A model generated the notes under the pieces. That model was given only the letters and a program-made list of their open reading frames with translations. It made no database searches and was not told the origin of the DNA. Of a stretch of DNA of 64,000 bases, positions 10,489-22,121 are shown piece after piece. The position numbers and the translations under genes were made by a program. Every line of letters begins with the position of its first letter. The stretch's first letter is position 1. Origin of the DNA: Ostrinia nubilalis (lineage: Eukaryota; Arthropoda; Insecta; Lepidoptera; Crambidae). The DNA is taken from the NCBI RefSeq assembly GCF_963855985.1, contig NC_087106.1, positions 9,655,001 through 9,719,000 of the forward strand, given 5' to 3'.

Positions 10489-11002
10489 AGGCTACGTTAT
10501 TATGCCATTCCCATTTCTATTTGAATCTTCTATTTGAATATTTAAGCTCTGTATTTTAGTGACTTTAAGTTTTTACTTATACTTACCTAATCACTTTCAA
10601 AATCCCATCTTCTTTATCCAATCTTTCCTCTTCGAATGTTCGAAAGTAAACAATATTTTTACTCTTTTAATGACTTGTCAAAATTCTTACATAATTGAGA
10701 ATGTTACTAGGTATGCAAAATCACTTGAAACCTATGTTACAGTTAAGCTTTTACATTTACAAATACATTAGTTTTTATTTCATTCAAAAATACCCAGTAG
10801 TAATGATTTTATAGGCATTCAAAGTTCGCTTAAATATTGAGTCCCGCCGACGGTCACGTGACCCCGTGTGACGTACATTCACAGCGTCCGCTCACTAGAA
10901 AACGGATATAAACATACTTAAATATTTTTTTTTTGTAAATACAAACTTATTATACATATTAACACCCAGACCCATCACAGAAATTAAAATTGAACCAAAC
11001 CC

Positions 11003-11180
11003 AAACTTGATGCGATTGTGTCGTTTTATTGCGAATTACCTTCCAGCTCCATCATTAGACCCCGATTACTATATAGAATTAAAATACTCATCAATACAAA
11101 ACGAACGAGCCCAAACTCGATGCATTTAAGTCGTTTTATTATAGAGTTCCTATGGCCACCTTCCAGCTCCATCATCAGAT
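11003..11180. repeat. Diverged direct repeat pair
   Basis: AAACTTGATGCGATTGTGTC...TTCCAGCTCCATCATTAGA (11003-11059) is repeated as AAACTCGATGCATTTAAGTC...TTCCAGCTCCATCATCAGA (about 11114-11180). The surrounding block to about 11300 looks like a dispersed repeat, but no terminal structure could be found. Confidence 0.5.
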
Positions 11181-11319
11181 CAGCTCCATGTCATCATAAT
11201 ATTGCATGGTCATCCAAATCACATGTGTTTGCGAAATTTCAGCTTAATCGGTTGCCTGGAAGTGGGTCTTAATTCAGTTTGCAAGATTCCACCCATACAA
11301 ATATGAGCCAGTCGTTGTA

Positions 11320-11370
11320 ATATGACGTCACGCACATAAAATGGCGGGCCGGCCGCCGCCCGCACTTTTA
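11320..11370. promoter_or_regulatory. CRE-like site beside a GC-rich patch
   Basis: A TGACGTCA palindrome near 11323-11330 is followed by a run of GGC/CCG (GGCGGGCCGGCCGCCGCCCG). Either could be part of a dispersed repeat or a regulatory site. The sequence alone cannot decide. Confidence 0.2.
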
Positions 11371-11760
11371 AAATTCAATATCTTGGAAACTAATTAACGT
11401 ATCGAAATAATTCTTTCACGTGTATTTTTTATTTTTAACAGAGAATACAGAAAGCTAAAAAACAAAATTAGTGAACATTCTTCATTGCAAATCGACACAT
11501 CCACACAATACATTACTGTTCCCAAAATCTAGACTCGCCGCAGCAACATTGTTAGCTGTAATCAGACACGACCGGGGTTCCTGTGCGGGCTGATAACGAG
11601 CGGCTGGCTGAGGTTTGGTCGCTGTCTAACAGAGGTTTAGTCGACTGTACTGTGCTAGGTCAGCTCGCATTGGCCAGCTTCTATTCATTAGTGAGGGGCT
11701 AATGGGTACATGCTGTGATACATGCATCACTATTCTGATGTTTAGAATCGAGAGAATAAG

Positions 11761-11818
11761 GTGTTCCTCGAAGCGCACCCATTTTGAGGCGCACCTAAAC
11801 TTTTCCTCGAAGCGCACC
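11761..11818. repeat. Short direct repeat TTCCTCGAAGCGCACC
   Basis: TTCCTCGAAGCGCACC occurs twice about 40 bp apart, with GAGGCGCACC between. A small local duplication of no known role. Confidence 0.6.
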
Positions 11819-12340
11819 GCGACAATGTCTGTCTTTATGAGAAATAATCTGACATGATATAATGATATTGCTTTAGTTAGCTCAATCACTTGAAACTTGT
11901 AAGTGGAACTGATAATCGCCAGCTATTTCATAGACATAAATATCGATAGTGACTAATGTAATATTTTAAGTGATATTTCAGAGCCTCTTTAAAGAGCGAA
12001 CTAGTAGACCACTTGTCCAGGTCTCCAGGAGCAATGTACTGTGCAGAACCTCAATGGATATACTAGGTATTAATAGCGGAACTAAGTGTATCTCACTATT
12101 CTCACTTCGCGGGTAGAGCTTTAATCCAATTTGCAAACGTCGATGTAGGTTAGTTCCTTGTCGATATCGCTAATCGAGTTAGAGAGGTAAGTCTAACTGC
12201 ATTAGTGTGTCTCGGATCTTAACGTCCTAGTCGGATCTCATTTAAATGTGTCTTATCTTAGCCATAAAACAATATAAACGCCATTTTTTTCTATTTTCAG
12301 TAAGAGTTCAGTCATATGTCATAGTCAATGAACAGATGAT

Positions 12341-12380
12341 GACATGATGAAGTAGACATGATAAAGTAGACATGATGAAG
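12341..12380. repeat. 14-bp minisatellite, about 2.9 copies
   Basis: The unit GACATGAT(G/A)AAGTA is repeated at 12341, 12355 and 12369. The last copy is partial. Confidence 0.8.
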
Positions 12381-12932
12381 ATATTAAACGTCACACTTCG
12401 TAAAGCATTCACGTTCTTTGGAAAGAAGTCTGAAATAGAATAAAAATCAGTGAACTGTAACCTTCTATGATCTGAGACTGTAACACACTACAATAAAACT
12501 TTTCAGCTGATTTCTGATATAAAGAATAGAATTCGTCGCTCACCAGCAAATGCAAGTCTGCGGATACATAAAAAGGATTTTGCTTGTTACGGTCTCAGCA
12601 GGGCTACTCTGAAACGCTGTTGACGTAGTTTCGACTCTATCTGTCACCATCGCTCGTACTGGCATCTTCGCTTTGCGTGGGAGGGATGGCAACGTTCGAA
12701 ACTTCGGATGTTTTTCGGAGTAACCCCGCAGATACTTGCGTCGCCAATGAAGAGTGCCAGTGCCAGTTTTGTGGCGCCCAAGTGATGTGGTTGGCATTGG
12801 TTTTGCATTTTTACTATCTTGTACTATATCGTAATTGCAAAGTCGTAAATGCACATTTTATACAAGGACACAACCGAGATAAATTCGAGCTGAAATCGAT
12901 TTCTTGAATTCAAGTCCGTGCAGTTGCGACAT
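12381..12932. other. No recognised gene
   Basis: Moderate GC content, with open frames on both strands around 12540-12900 but no recognisable domain. Part of it (TTTCGACTCTATCT near 12628) resembles 41316-41330, so it may be an old dispersed repeat. Confidence 0.35.
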
Positions 12933-13134
12933 CTCGAGATTAGACATGCCACGAATATTCGGCTACTATTCGGTATTCGGCCTATTCGGCCACTTTGTTT
13001 GGTATTCGGTATTCGGCCGAATAATAGGTACTATTCGGCCGAATACCGAATACCAAATCATGGAAAAAAAAAGACACATCATATTAATCAAGATTTGTCT
13101 TTATTATCAAATCACAATACTTTAATAAGTAAAA

Positions 13135-13420
13135 TTAAACAGGGGTAAGTTGTGATGGATAAAAACAAGCTCATCAGCATTTGACGGTAGCAAACGATTA
13201 CGCTTTTCATCATAAATGATACCAGCTTCAGAAAACAATCTCTCACTCGCTACTCCCGGGAGAAGAAAGATAAACTTTAGCAAATTTCGAGAGGTTTGCG
13301 TATTGTTTTTCATTAGCTGACCACCACTTGTAAGGATCAGCTTTCCGATCTAGTCGATTTGATTTCAAATAAAAATTCATCTCATTTGTTCTCCTCATCA
13401 TTACTATTTCGCATATTATC
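13135..13420 (-). pseudogene. hAT transposase C-terminal dimerisation domain fragment
   Basis: The minus strand reads DRKADPYKWWSANEKQYANL, SKFAKVYLSSPG, then in another frame SERLFSEAGIIYDEKRNRLL and NADELVFIHHNLPLF. This is the hATC signature: a WW pair, then SERLFS.AG, then R.RL, then a final HHNLP. In active hAT transposases this domain mediates dimerisation. One frameshift at about 13246-13252, within or beside the CCCGGG run, separates the two blocks. The N-terminal BED zinc finger and catalytic residues are missing, so it cannot be functional. Confidence 0.88.
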
Positions 13421-13514
13421 TTTAGCAACTTCCTCAAACCAGTTCCAGAAACTGTCGTGTATTTCAAGAGGACACGACAGACAGGTCGCAACCTGTCGTA
13501 TTATTATTTACGCA

Positions 13515-14410
13515 CTCGACTAGGAGGCTTCCGGCGACTGGGACCGCAATTAACTGGGACCGCGGTCCCAGTCGCCGGATCCGTAAAAATTAAATAATAT
13601 TCTTCCGGCAACTGGGACCACTCGTAAATGATAACTGAAATCAAAAAATGTACAGTCACACGAAAATTTTTTAGGTGTAATATTTGAAGAAAATTCCTTT
13701 TTAATTTAAAAACATCATTTCTTAATATAAAATATTTATTTAACCTGACCTTTAAATCAACGAGGCTTTAGTCAACTCATACTGCTTAAAACGTATACCG
13801 CGGGATTAATTGTCCACATGAATACTTTTAAGTATTATTTTTCTTTTGTCATCTTATACCGCTTGAAAGAAAAGATAATATACATTGTATTATTTGAAAT
13901 ATTTGTACATTCATGAATAAAAGTGTCTGGGGAAAAAATTATACGCCATAGCTTGGTTATACTGATTTAATAAAAAAAATCAGTCGTTTGATTTATAGTA
14001 CTTATAGTAGATTTATAATGGATTTATAGTAGATTCTAAGGGGGAAAATAATAAGCATAAAAATATGTTGTACTACATAAATGAAATTCAGTAAATGATA
14101 ATTTACTGGTAGAAAATGCTTTACAGTATTCAGTCCAATTATATTTGTATTTCTATTAATGTATGTAAAAATGGCCTATCTTAATCTACTTATTGCTAAG
14201 CGCATAGTATAAAATCATGTCTAGAACGAGTCAATGATTTCATATAAATAATTTAGAATTTTTTTTCGTATGACTGTACCAATTTTGGCCTGAATAATAT
14301 ATTTTTCTAAGTTATCTACGAGTGGTCCCAGTTGCCGGAAGAAAATTATTTATTTTTTACGTATCCGGCGACTGGGACCGCGGTCCCAGTTGCCGGAAGC
14401 CTCTCGACTA
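13515..14410. mobile_element. Nested hAT-like non-autonomous element (13523-14402)
   Basis: Its ends carry AGGCTTCCGGCGACTGGGAC (left) and GTCCCAGTTGCCGGAAGCCT (right), flanked by the 8-bp TSD CTCGACTA at 13515-13522 and 14403-14410. The left end has two extra G bases before the inverted repeat. Both ends repeat the GGGACCGCGGTCCC palindrome, and a second inverted pair ends at CTTCCGGCAACTGGGACCAC and its complement. The interior is AT-rich and non-coding. The element is 880 bp. Confidence 0.88.
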
Positions 14411-14531
14411 GCATGTACTTTGTGCCGAATATTCGGCCGCCGAATATTCGGCGCTTCGGCCGACAGCGTTGCCGAATATTCGGTATTCGGTATTCGGCCA
14501 AATCACTATTCGTGGCAACTCTACTCGAGAT

Positions 14532-15330
14532 ACCGAGTGAATTAGTAGTTGCTTGTGTTCAAAGCTTGCTTGTATCTAGACACGTGAGTCAGCTACTTGC
14601 ATGTACAGTTACATGTTCCCAATGCTATCTGACATAGATAGAAATCTGCTCTTGGTAGCTAAGATGGGTGAAATTGAATCGCCTGGATGCTACCTAGCCT
14701 AGAAGCTAAAGAAACTTTGTGTTGGTATGTATACGGGCATTTATCTTGGAACGGTTTAGTAGAGGAAGCATTTGAATCAATACGTTTTATGTTGGATCTT
14801 TAGTAAATAAAATTACATAACATAAGTCATACCATGTGTGTGTGGAAAAATGGCTCGCTTGGTACAGATACTTTCTAGAAAAATGGTTACATCGATTTCT
14901 TCAATTTTAAAATCCACTTCTAAGAAAATGTGATATAACTACCTTTATTTTAGTGATATTTTTTTTTATCTAATCACAAAAATATCCTAGAAACATTCCT
15001 AGGTGAATGCATCGCTGAAAAGTGCACGCTCGTTATTCCACGACGCAGGATGCGGTTTGGTTGCGTTTGTTTGTATGGCTCGCCTTTGTGAGAGTTGCAT
15101 GGTCCGCTTCGCATTGAAATAGTCCTGTTGCACAAACAGACAGGCAGTAAGGGAGCATTTGAAGTTTTGTTTCAATGGGAAAAGGCGGTATCATAGGTAC
15201 ATACATTTAGATACATATAAAGTGGAGAAATATAACGAGAAGAAGAGAAGAAGAAGTCTTATAAGTAATGGTAATGGCGAAGTCAGCGCTACGCCTAATA
15301 TTTATTACCCGAACATTGGCAGTAAAATAT
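14532..15330. other. No gene seen
   Basis: AT-rich DNA with short random open frames and no element boundaries. Confidence 0.5.
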
Positions 15331-15467
15331 TAAGGCAGAGTTGCACCATCTTACTTTAACTTTGACAAACGTCAAAAATCTGTCAAACTCCATACAAAAA
15401 ACACCGGTTAGGTGGTGCAAACCTAACTTTGACCGTAACTATAACGATCAGCTATAACTCAGCCTAA
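15331..15467. mobile_element. PIF/Harbinger-like MITE, copy 2
   Basis: GGCAGAGTTGCACCATCTTA (from 15334) is the same family as the MITE at 1497-1814. The two share TACTTTAAC, AAACGTCAAAA and TCTGTCAAACTCCATACAAA. It ends ...AACTCAGCC at 15464 and is flanked by TAA at 15331-15333 and 15465-15467. The right TIR is diverged from the left. Confidence 0.78.
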
Positions 15468-16508
15468 GTCTACAAATACATATTAATATTGCTATTTCGT
15501 AGTAGGTACCTTGTGTTATGAAATCCAAAATCCAAATTCAATTAAACGTTATGTACCATCGGCAACAGTGTTAAGTATCCATTGCCTGTCATGTCGTCTC
15601 GTTCTATCGCAAAGAATCACCATTTGATGAGAGCGAGAGCAAAAACGGATATGGATAGTTAACAGTGTGGCCGTGTGTACCTACGCTTTTTTCCTCTGTC
15701 CTCTGTTCAAAAGATTTTTCTTAGACATAATGTAATACAAAACTACCGATCTAGTAGTAATACATAAGTATAAAATAGTACAATGACCCCAAACCAATAT
15801 TACCTCAGTCCCATGGACCATTTTCCACCCTAGGCCGGGGCTTGACCGCGGGCGATCGACGGCCTGTCCCCAGCAAATTTAATTACGCCGCAATAAATCG
15901 CCCGGGGTCATTTTGTTTACAGACGTGCAGACAAAGGAAAAAGTGTTTTATGATAATAGTTTTTCAGGGACGTATTGTTATTTTCATGAGCGTGGAGAAG
16001 ACAGATTGTATTTAAGCTGTCCTTTTAGTAGTTTTTAAACCATGCGAACAATATTCAAAAGATTCACTTTTAAAAACGTTATTTATGAGAGACATTTATC
16101 TCGTACAAGGATGCCTTTTAACATTTAATGTAACTAAGCGATACTGCTCAGTGAAAACGAAGTCGTAACACATCTGATTGTGATTATACACATGGGAGAA
16201 CATAAATATGGAACGAACTGTACCCCATGTAGAGCGAATAGTGCAAAAGCAATAAAACAATACAAAGAAAATACATTCTTTCACCTTTTTAAAAAAATGT
16301 GAATCAATGCCAACAAAACATGATTACAACGCTCTACAAAAACGCCAAAGCAATTTGCGGGGCAAAAGAAAACTAGTTTTCATTTAGCAAAAGTCATTAC
16401 AATTACCGTTTTGTATGCAAGCAAAGAAAAACAAAGAGACCGTAACAATGTAATAAAGGTGGACAGAGTAAGCTCACTTGAGAGGAGGCAAACATAAACA
16501 CTCACTAA
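15468..16508. other. No gene seen
   Basis: Unremarkable sequence with a mildly GC-rich patch near 15830-15910 (CCGGGGCTTGACCGCGGGCG). No domain or element boundary. Confidence 0.45.
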
Positions 16509-16667
16509 GGCTGGTTTTACTGTCACATGCTGTAGCCGATCTGTATGAACTGCTAGGGAGAGAGCGGTTCCTGCGGACCGCATAACTAAAACGCTCCCTA
16601 GAAGTTTATACAGATCGGCTGTGTGGAGCGATCCGCAATGACGGTCCGCGTGACACTAAAACCAGCC
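16509..16667. mobile_element. Palindromic MITE, GGCTGGTTTTA ends
   Basis: The ends GGCTGGTTTTACTGTCAC and GTGACACTAAAACCAGCC are inverted repeats. AGCCGATCTGTAT and CTAGGGAG are likewise mirrored inside (ATACAGATCGGCT, CTCCCTAG). The flanking triplets are TAA and CAA, close to a degraded 3-bp TSD, so a Harbinger-like origin is possible. It is 159 bp and non-coding. Confidence 0.75.
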
Positions 16668-16678
16668 CAAGATGCAGG

Positions 16679-16817
16679 TACAGTCAGCGTCAAATAGTTC
16701 GTGAGACCCAAAGTAGGTAAAAAAGTTCGCAACACGTGTTTGTTACAATTCGAAAAAGGTTGTGTTGACAACTTTTTGGCCTCTTTGGGTCTCATGAACT
16801 ATTTGACGCCGACTGTA
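16679..16817. mobile_element. TA-flanked palindromic MITE, family T, copy 1
   Basis: CAGTCAGCGTCAAATAGTTC is mirrored by GAACTATTTGACGCCGACTG (with GAACTA near 16796-16801). The element is 16681-16815, flanked by TA on both sides. The arms pair over most of the 135 bp. TA target duplication and the small palindromic form suggest a Tc1/mariner-derived MITE. Relatives are at 20603, 21287 and about 23030. Confidence 0.88.
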
Positions 16818-19387
16818 CAGACTACAAGCTATACATTGTGGGGCTCTTATTTACTTGTAATAGGTGCGACTTTGCAACAAAAATGTATAGTCCGATGTGA
16901 AGTTGAATGTATGTACATAATAGGATTTCGTCGTGCCCAAAAATAACGGCCGACTAAAAAGGAAGAACCCTTCTAGACTTTGTTGTCCGTTTGTCTATCA
17001 AAATACTTCTTTCCCACGAACGGGTAGGGATATCATGTTTAATATTAAACATACTAGGTAGGTGGGTACATTAACGTCGAGTGCCACTTGGTGTTATAGA
17101 GTCACCCCTGTAAGGTTTCTTTTTGGGTCTATGTTGTCGTCTAGACGGAATGTTACTAGGCAAAACGGCGAGTACCTACTTTTCGAACGGGAAAACATAC
17201 AGAATAAATTATTTACAGCATGTGTGTCTTAACTTTTAAGAGAGCACTCAGCCTACTCGATCTGTTTCCATTGGAAAAATCTAAAAAACACAGTAGTTAG
17301 GCAGTTAATTGTCAAAGGTCGCACTTTGTGCGCTCTATTACTTTTTCTATGAAACTAAATTTTCTCTATAAACAAGTTTTTAAAGAACTTGTAGTTCTAA
17401 AGGGCTTTCTTTTCATTCTCTTCATCTGGACAGGAGCAACTGTAGATTTCTAGTAGCGTGAAATGGGATTTCAAAGGAAAATGTAACTTTACTCGACTAG
17501 CGCCCCAAAAGCAGTTGAAAGGAGATTAAATATGCACGAATAAGGCATTAATGTATGGTGATTTTAGAATGTGATACGCGTAGTTGAGCGCATCGCATTA
17601 AGCTGGCAAAATAAACCGAAATTGCCAGCAATTTCGTATACATATTTGAAGAGGAGTTAAAAGATTTCAGTGAGCATTTTTAAAAATCTCTGATGCGAAA
17701 TTCTTAGAATGCCTTTGGGAATGTAACCAAGTTAAATAGAGCTCATTCAGAATCCATTCCGCTGTCTAAATAGTTTAACAAATTGGTTTCCCAATTGAAT
17801 ACTAAACCGATACAGCGAAATGACATTTATGTGTATCCAAACAATAACTAATTACTAGGCCACAATCACAGCTAGCATTGGAGTGCCTTAATTACGCTCG
17901 GCACTATTAAATTATATATTCAATTGTCATTTGCATTTAGGGGATTAAGCAGGCAAACTAATGGGCTATAGATTATAATTGCTCGTAACTGGAGCGATGG
18001 GCTTTGAAATTGACACTGGTGGATTTGACCGAGTGTACATAGAATCATTGGGCGGATTAAATTGGATTACATAACTTGATGTTGGAGATTATTGGATTGT
18101 TTTTACAATGGTTTTAATTTTAAAATTACTACCCGGCTAATGACTCGAACCAATTTACGAAATGAAATTCAACTGTAATGGCGCGTTGGTCGTGAAAAAT
18201 AAACGCATTTTTGTATAACAACACCGTGATTGTTTTTGTATTTTAAAGCAATATGGTTAAAGTAAGTGTTAATAAACTGCTACGTTGTGTTTACTATTAC
18301 TGCACTGACTCACCCATATCACGACTGTATCATAAAAAAGTGAAATTCATAAACCGCAACGGAACGTGCTGACTATTGGCTGTATTGGCGACCGATTTTA
18401 TGGGGCGTGCGGAATTTAATAGCTCTATGACAAAAATCCTAGATTACTGGGTGGCCATAAATCCCGGTGGCCATGTTTAATGCGGATTTCTGCTTATGCA
18501 GCCAATTTATGGCGTGCGAGCTTTTGTAAAATTGATGAACGGGGCAATTAAGCCTCGGCGTTAGAGCGACCGCGCTAGCCGATGTCCGATAGCTGGTAAA
18601 TACTGATTGGATTTGCACGCAGCGTGTTGATAAAACACTTGGGTGTGACAATGCGTTCTCATTAGAACAAAAACTACGTCATCAAACACGTGTATGGTGT
18701 AGCTCGATCTAGAATTTTCATACTAATAACTGTAGTAAGTGTACTAAAAAAACTTCACATAGCATGACATCATGTAAAGTAATAATCATCAATGGAAAAT
18801 ATACTGCTATTTTTAATTTTTATTATCTGACATAAGTTATTTTCAGCTTAACAATTGACGACGGCGATTAAGCCGAGGTTTATCACCACCACAGTCATAA
18901 TTCCAAATTATATTAACGGCTGTGTCCAAAGTTCTCACAATTAAAGTCTTTTATAAGTCGTTTAAGAGGTGATAATTGCTCCACATGTTCCAATGCTAGA
19001 ATATGTTTGAAACGGCACGCGTCAGACCAATTAGCCGCGTTAATTGACTTTTGTTCTTCTACAGAAGCAGTTTAAATTCCAACCAGACTTATAAATCTGT
19101 AACAGAAGATTTAAAAGCAAAGCAAACACTCCAGCTTGGTAAGCAATTAAAATAGTGTAAGAAACATTCGTATTTTGAGCTGTAGTTTTAGACAAACAAT
19201 GGTATAATGGAGACAGATCACATGAAATCAAAGTTCAAATGCATAGTAGGAGTGGTACTGTGATATACTAGTAGCCCAACTTTTTATCTCACAACAGTTT
19301 CCTAAACAATAGAGAATATTAGGTAAGTAAGTAATATCTTTTACATCCAAAAGTGTCCTTAATACTCAATACTCAATCGTTTATTGC
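16818..19387. other. Repeat-poor stretch; possible regulatory DNA
   Basis: No element boundary and no credible gene. The 17840-18560 part contains many ATTA/TAAT cores and three TTTATGG/CCATAAA sites (about 18396, 18456 and 18507), a pattern seen in homeodomain-bound DNA. Such sites are common by chance in AT-rich sequence. Confidence 0.35.
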
Positions 19388-20290
19388 ATAACCACTAGGG
19401 TGGTCCTTATTCCTAGGAAAAAAAATTTTTTTCTTATATTTTGCGGGGCACCACGTAATTTGAATATACAGGGTGTTAGGTAAATGGGTATATGAGCCGA
19501 CACTAGCCCATGTTAACATGGTCATATAAATGGTATGGTGAAGTCAGAAATTTGATATCATCATTTTAATTTTTTAAATTTTCATACAAAATAAATTTTA
19601 TAAAATCCGATTTGTATGAAAATTAAAATAATTAAAATGAAGATATCAATTTTCTGACTTCACCATACCATTTACATGACCATGTTAACATGGGCTAGTG
19701 TCGGCTCATATACCCATTTACCTAACACCCTGTATACCATAAGTCTTTCATTTTTTTTTTTAATTTTTAAAAGACATTTAGGGGTCGCTACCAAGGTTTG
19801 AATTTTAAGTAAAAATAAAATCTGTATTTGTTAGATTCATTTATTTTTAAAGCCAAAGCCAAATAAAAATATTACAAAATTATTGTTGTTGCTATGAACT
19901 AAGATATTATGTACAATGTACATATTTGAATCAATTATTTTTAAGATATAGGAGTTTACTTGTTACTATCTCGACGCGTCGGTACCATGGTCGGTACAGA
20001 AGAGGGGTTGAGGGGAGAAGGGGACAAGAAGCGATTGTCTATTCTATCTATGCGATGTTCATTTGCACGTAAAATGTGATATAAACACTTAAATAAAACA
20101 TTTATGAAACCATGATTTAAGATCTTCAAAGCTTTTGTAAATATTTTGACAGCTGGTAGCGACCTCTAAATCTTAACAAAAAAAAAAAATCAAAAAAAGC
20201 TAATTTCATATTTAGAGATATATAATCGAATGAGAAAGTGCCCCGGTGATAATTCAAAAGTCGAAAAATAAGGACCACCCTAATAACCAC
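19388..20290. mobile_element. hAT-type MITE with a nested MITE (19396-20282)
   Basis: The TIRs TAGGGTGGTCCTTATT (from 19396) and AATAAGGACCACCCTA (to 20282) are flanked by a perfect 8-bp TSD, ATAACCAC, at 19388-19395 and 20283-20290. The interior is AT-rich, with poly-T/poly-A runs and GGGGTCGCTACCAAGG / CTGGTAGCGACCTC inverted motifs. It has no open frame. It carries the TA-flanked MITE 19467-19734. Confidence 0.9.
19465..19736. mobile_element. TA-flanked foldback MITE (19467-19734)
   Basis: TACAGGGTGTTAGGTAAATG and its complement CATTTACCTAACACCCTGTA form the ends, flanked by TA. The arms extend almost to the middle (ATGAGCCGACACTAGCCCAT, ATGGTATGGTGAAGTCAGAA), so the 268-bp element is nearly one long hairpin. 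It lies wholly inside the hAT MITE and is therefore younger. Confidence 0.9.
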
Positions 20291-20531
20291 ATTAGCATTC
20301 ACATTAGGTCTTACAATTTAGGCAGTTATACAATGTGGACCTAACTTTTTGTATCATCACAGACCTGCATGAAATCGTAACAAAACATGTGCACTGGATC
20401 AACTGACCTGACAATACTGTATGAATCATTTTGTCATCAATTCATTACTTATCGTGTTTATAAACTGGACCGGGGAAGCGTGGGAGACCCGCAGAAGGGT
20501 CAAGTTGACAATGGCGCGTAAAATTTATTAA

Positions 20532-20890
20532 GGATTCGCCACACTGGATGCAGTCTGCGGTCAGGTCAATGTGAACGCAGCCCGCATGACCCGCATCATG
20601 TACAGTCAGCGTCAAATAGTTCGTGACACGGTGTAACAAACTTTTTGACGCTGACTGTATGAACAACATTGTCGGGCCAACGGTCAGCGGTCCGGGCAAG
20701 ACAATTTGTCAGCGATCGTGATAAAGTCAATCAGTCAATAGTGCGGTTTACGTTCTTTGTGCTTGCCCGCACGGTTAGTTCGCATCGATACAACATGAAT
20801 AGACGACGATGATATTGTTCTTATAGTCATGATGCGTACTTCGTTCACTTTGTTGACCTGACCGCAGACCGCATCCAGTGTGACCAATCC
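20532..20890. repeat. Inverted repeat pair around the minimal MITE
   Basis: GATTCGCCACACTGGATGCA, CTGCGGTCAGGTCAA at about 20533-20568 is mirrored by TTGACCTGACCGCAG, ACCGCATCCAGTGTGACCAATC at about 20851-20888. This suggests an older MITE of about 350 bp into which the 55-bp element inserted. The TSD is unresolved. Confidence 0.65.
20601..20659. mobile_element. Family T MITE, minimal 55-bp copy
   Basis: CAGTCAGCGTCAAATAGTTC at the left and TTTTTGACGCTGACTG at the right, flanked by TA. It shares both ends with copies 1 and 3 but has lost about 80 bp of the interior. Confidence 0.82.
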
Positions 20891-21284
20891 TTCAACAGCA
20901 ACTTCTCAGAGGTAATCAGATACCATTCGAACAATTGGATAGCTACCACTCTACAAATTCATTTGGTACTTTGTTTATACAATTAATAGTGAGCTCTCAA
21001 CCTTAAATTAAAACAAACTCAGTCTCTTTGTTTAAGTCACTAAAACAAAATTGTATTTTATATTCTCCGCTCCCTTTAATAAAGCACAACAAATTCACTC
21101 TTTAACGTCGGGATAGAGCGATTTAGAGTAAACAAAACAGTAAGTAAATTAGATTTAAGTAAATTAGAAATTCGTTTATCTAAGTTAAAGCTTGGAACGT
21201 TGAAGGTTATATTAAGTGCGTTATTGGTTGAGACGAAAATTCTGCTTTAAGTTTTATTAAAGCGAAGTTGAGAATTCGTAACTG
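20660..21284. other. No gene seen
   Basis: AT-rich sequence. GACCGCAGACCGCATCCAGTGTG near 20860-20882 is the reverse complement of CACTGGATGCAGTCTGCGGTC at about 20542-20562, so an older inverted repeat of some 340 bp surrounds the minimal MITE. No coding signal. Confidence 0.5.
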
Positions 21285-21422
21285 TACAGTCTACGTCAAA
21301 CAGTTCGTGACATCCAAAATAGCCAAAAAGCTCGCAACACGTCTGTGTTCAAATTGGAATAAGATTTTGCTGTCAACTTTTTGGCCACTGTGGGTGTCAC
21401 GAACTATTTGACGCTGACTGTA
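21285..21422. mobile_element. Family T MITE, copy 3
   Basis: CAGTCTACGTCAAACAGTTC starts the element at 21287 and GAACTATTTGACGCTGACTG ends it at 21420, flanked by TA. It also shares AACTTTTTGGCCACTGTGGG with copy 1. 134 bp. Confidence 0.86.
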
Positions 21423-22121
21423 CATCAGAACGCAAACTACTAGAGTTATTATCATTAGGCGATGGGGAAACAAGCCATCTCTTCATAATGCATGAAGCAC
21501 GTTTTTTATAAAGTGCAGTCCGGCGCTTGGTGTTCTTCGAAACGTAAAGTGCACATTACCATTGATGAACGTTGTTAATGGCGGTACTCAGTCAATGAGA
21601 CGGATCAGAGGCTCGTTAGTTGTTTCTATGCACACAAAAAAGCATTCAGTTTCTGAAATGATTTTATTAAACTTCAGCTCCATGTCCGAATAGATTATTA
21701 GAATTATTAGATTCTATTCGGGTAATATAAGTAGAGCTGCTACTGACTTACTTATTGAACCAAAACAGTTTCAGAAAATTCCTTCCATTTTCGTTTTTTG
21801 TCGTGTATTTGACGATAGTTTTCATTTAAGACCATGTGTTATGGCTACAGGTTACACGGATGATAAGAAAGAGGGATAATAATTGCGCTTCCATAGAGCA
21901 AAAATACAATTTAAATTAAATTTAAAACATAGTTAAATGAAGGCTGCAGCTTCACTGCAGAAAAACACTTTTATTGAGTTATCCAATTATTTCTTCGCCT
22001 TTCTCAGCCCAGGTTTATGTCTCCTGTTATGGTGTCCCTAGACTGAAAGCAATTGGAATTCCCCGCATTGTTGCAGACGGATCGGGCGCAGTCGAGAATA
22101 GCCGCGGTATTTACAAGTATT

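Larger units (their letters stand above)
12933..14531 (-). mobile_element. hAT transposon remnant carrying a nested element (12941-14523)
   Basis: The ends TAGACATGCCACGAATA (from 12941) and TATTCGTGGCAACTCTA (to 14523) are imperfect TIRs flanked by a perfect 8-bp TSD, CTCGAGAT, at 12933-12940 and 14524-14531. Subterminal arrays of GAATATTCGG and GGTATTCGGCC motifs occur at both ends. Inside lies the C-terminal end of a hAT transposase (minus strand) and a second element at 13523-14402. Without the nested insertion it is only about 695 bp, so most of the transposase gene was already lost. Confidence 0.9.

Noticed and set aside
12540..12907. Overlapping open frames of 104 and 76 codons
   Set aside because: No recognisable domain, opposite strands overlap, and part resembles a dispersed repeat.
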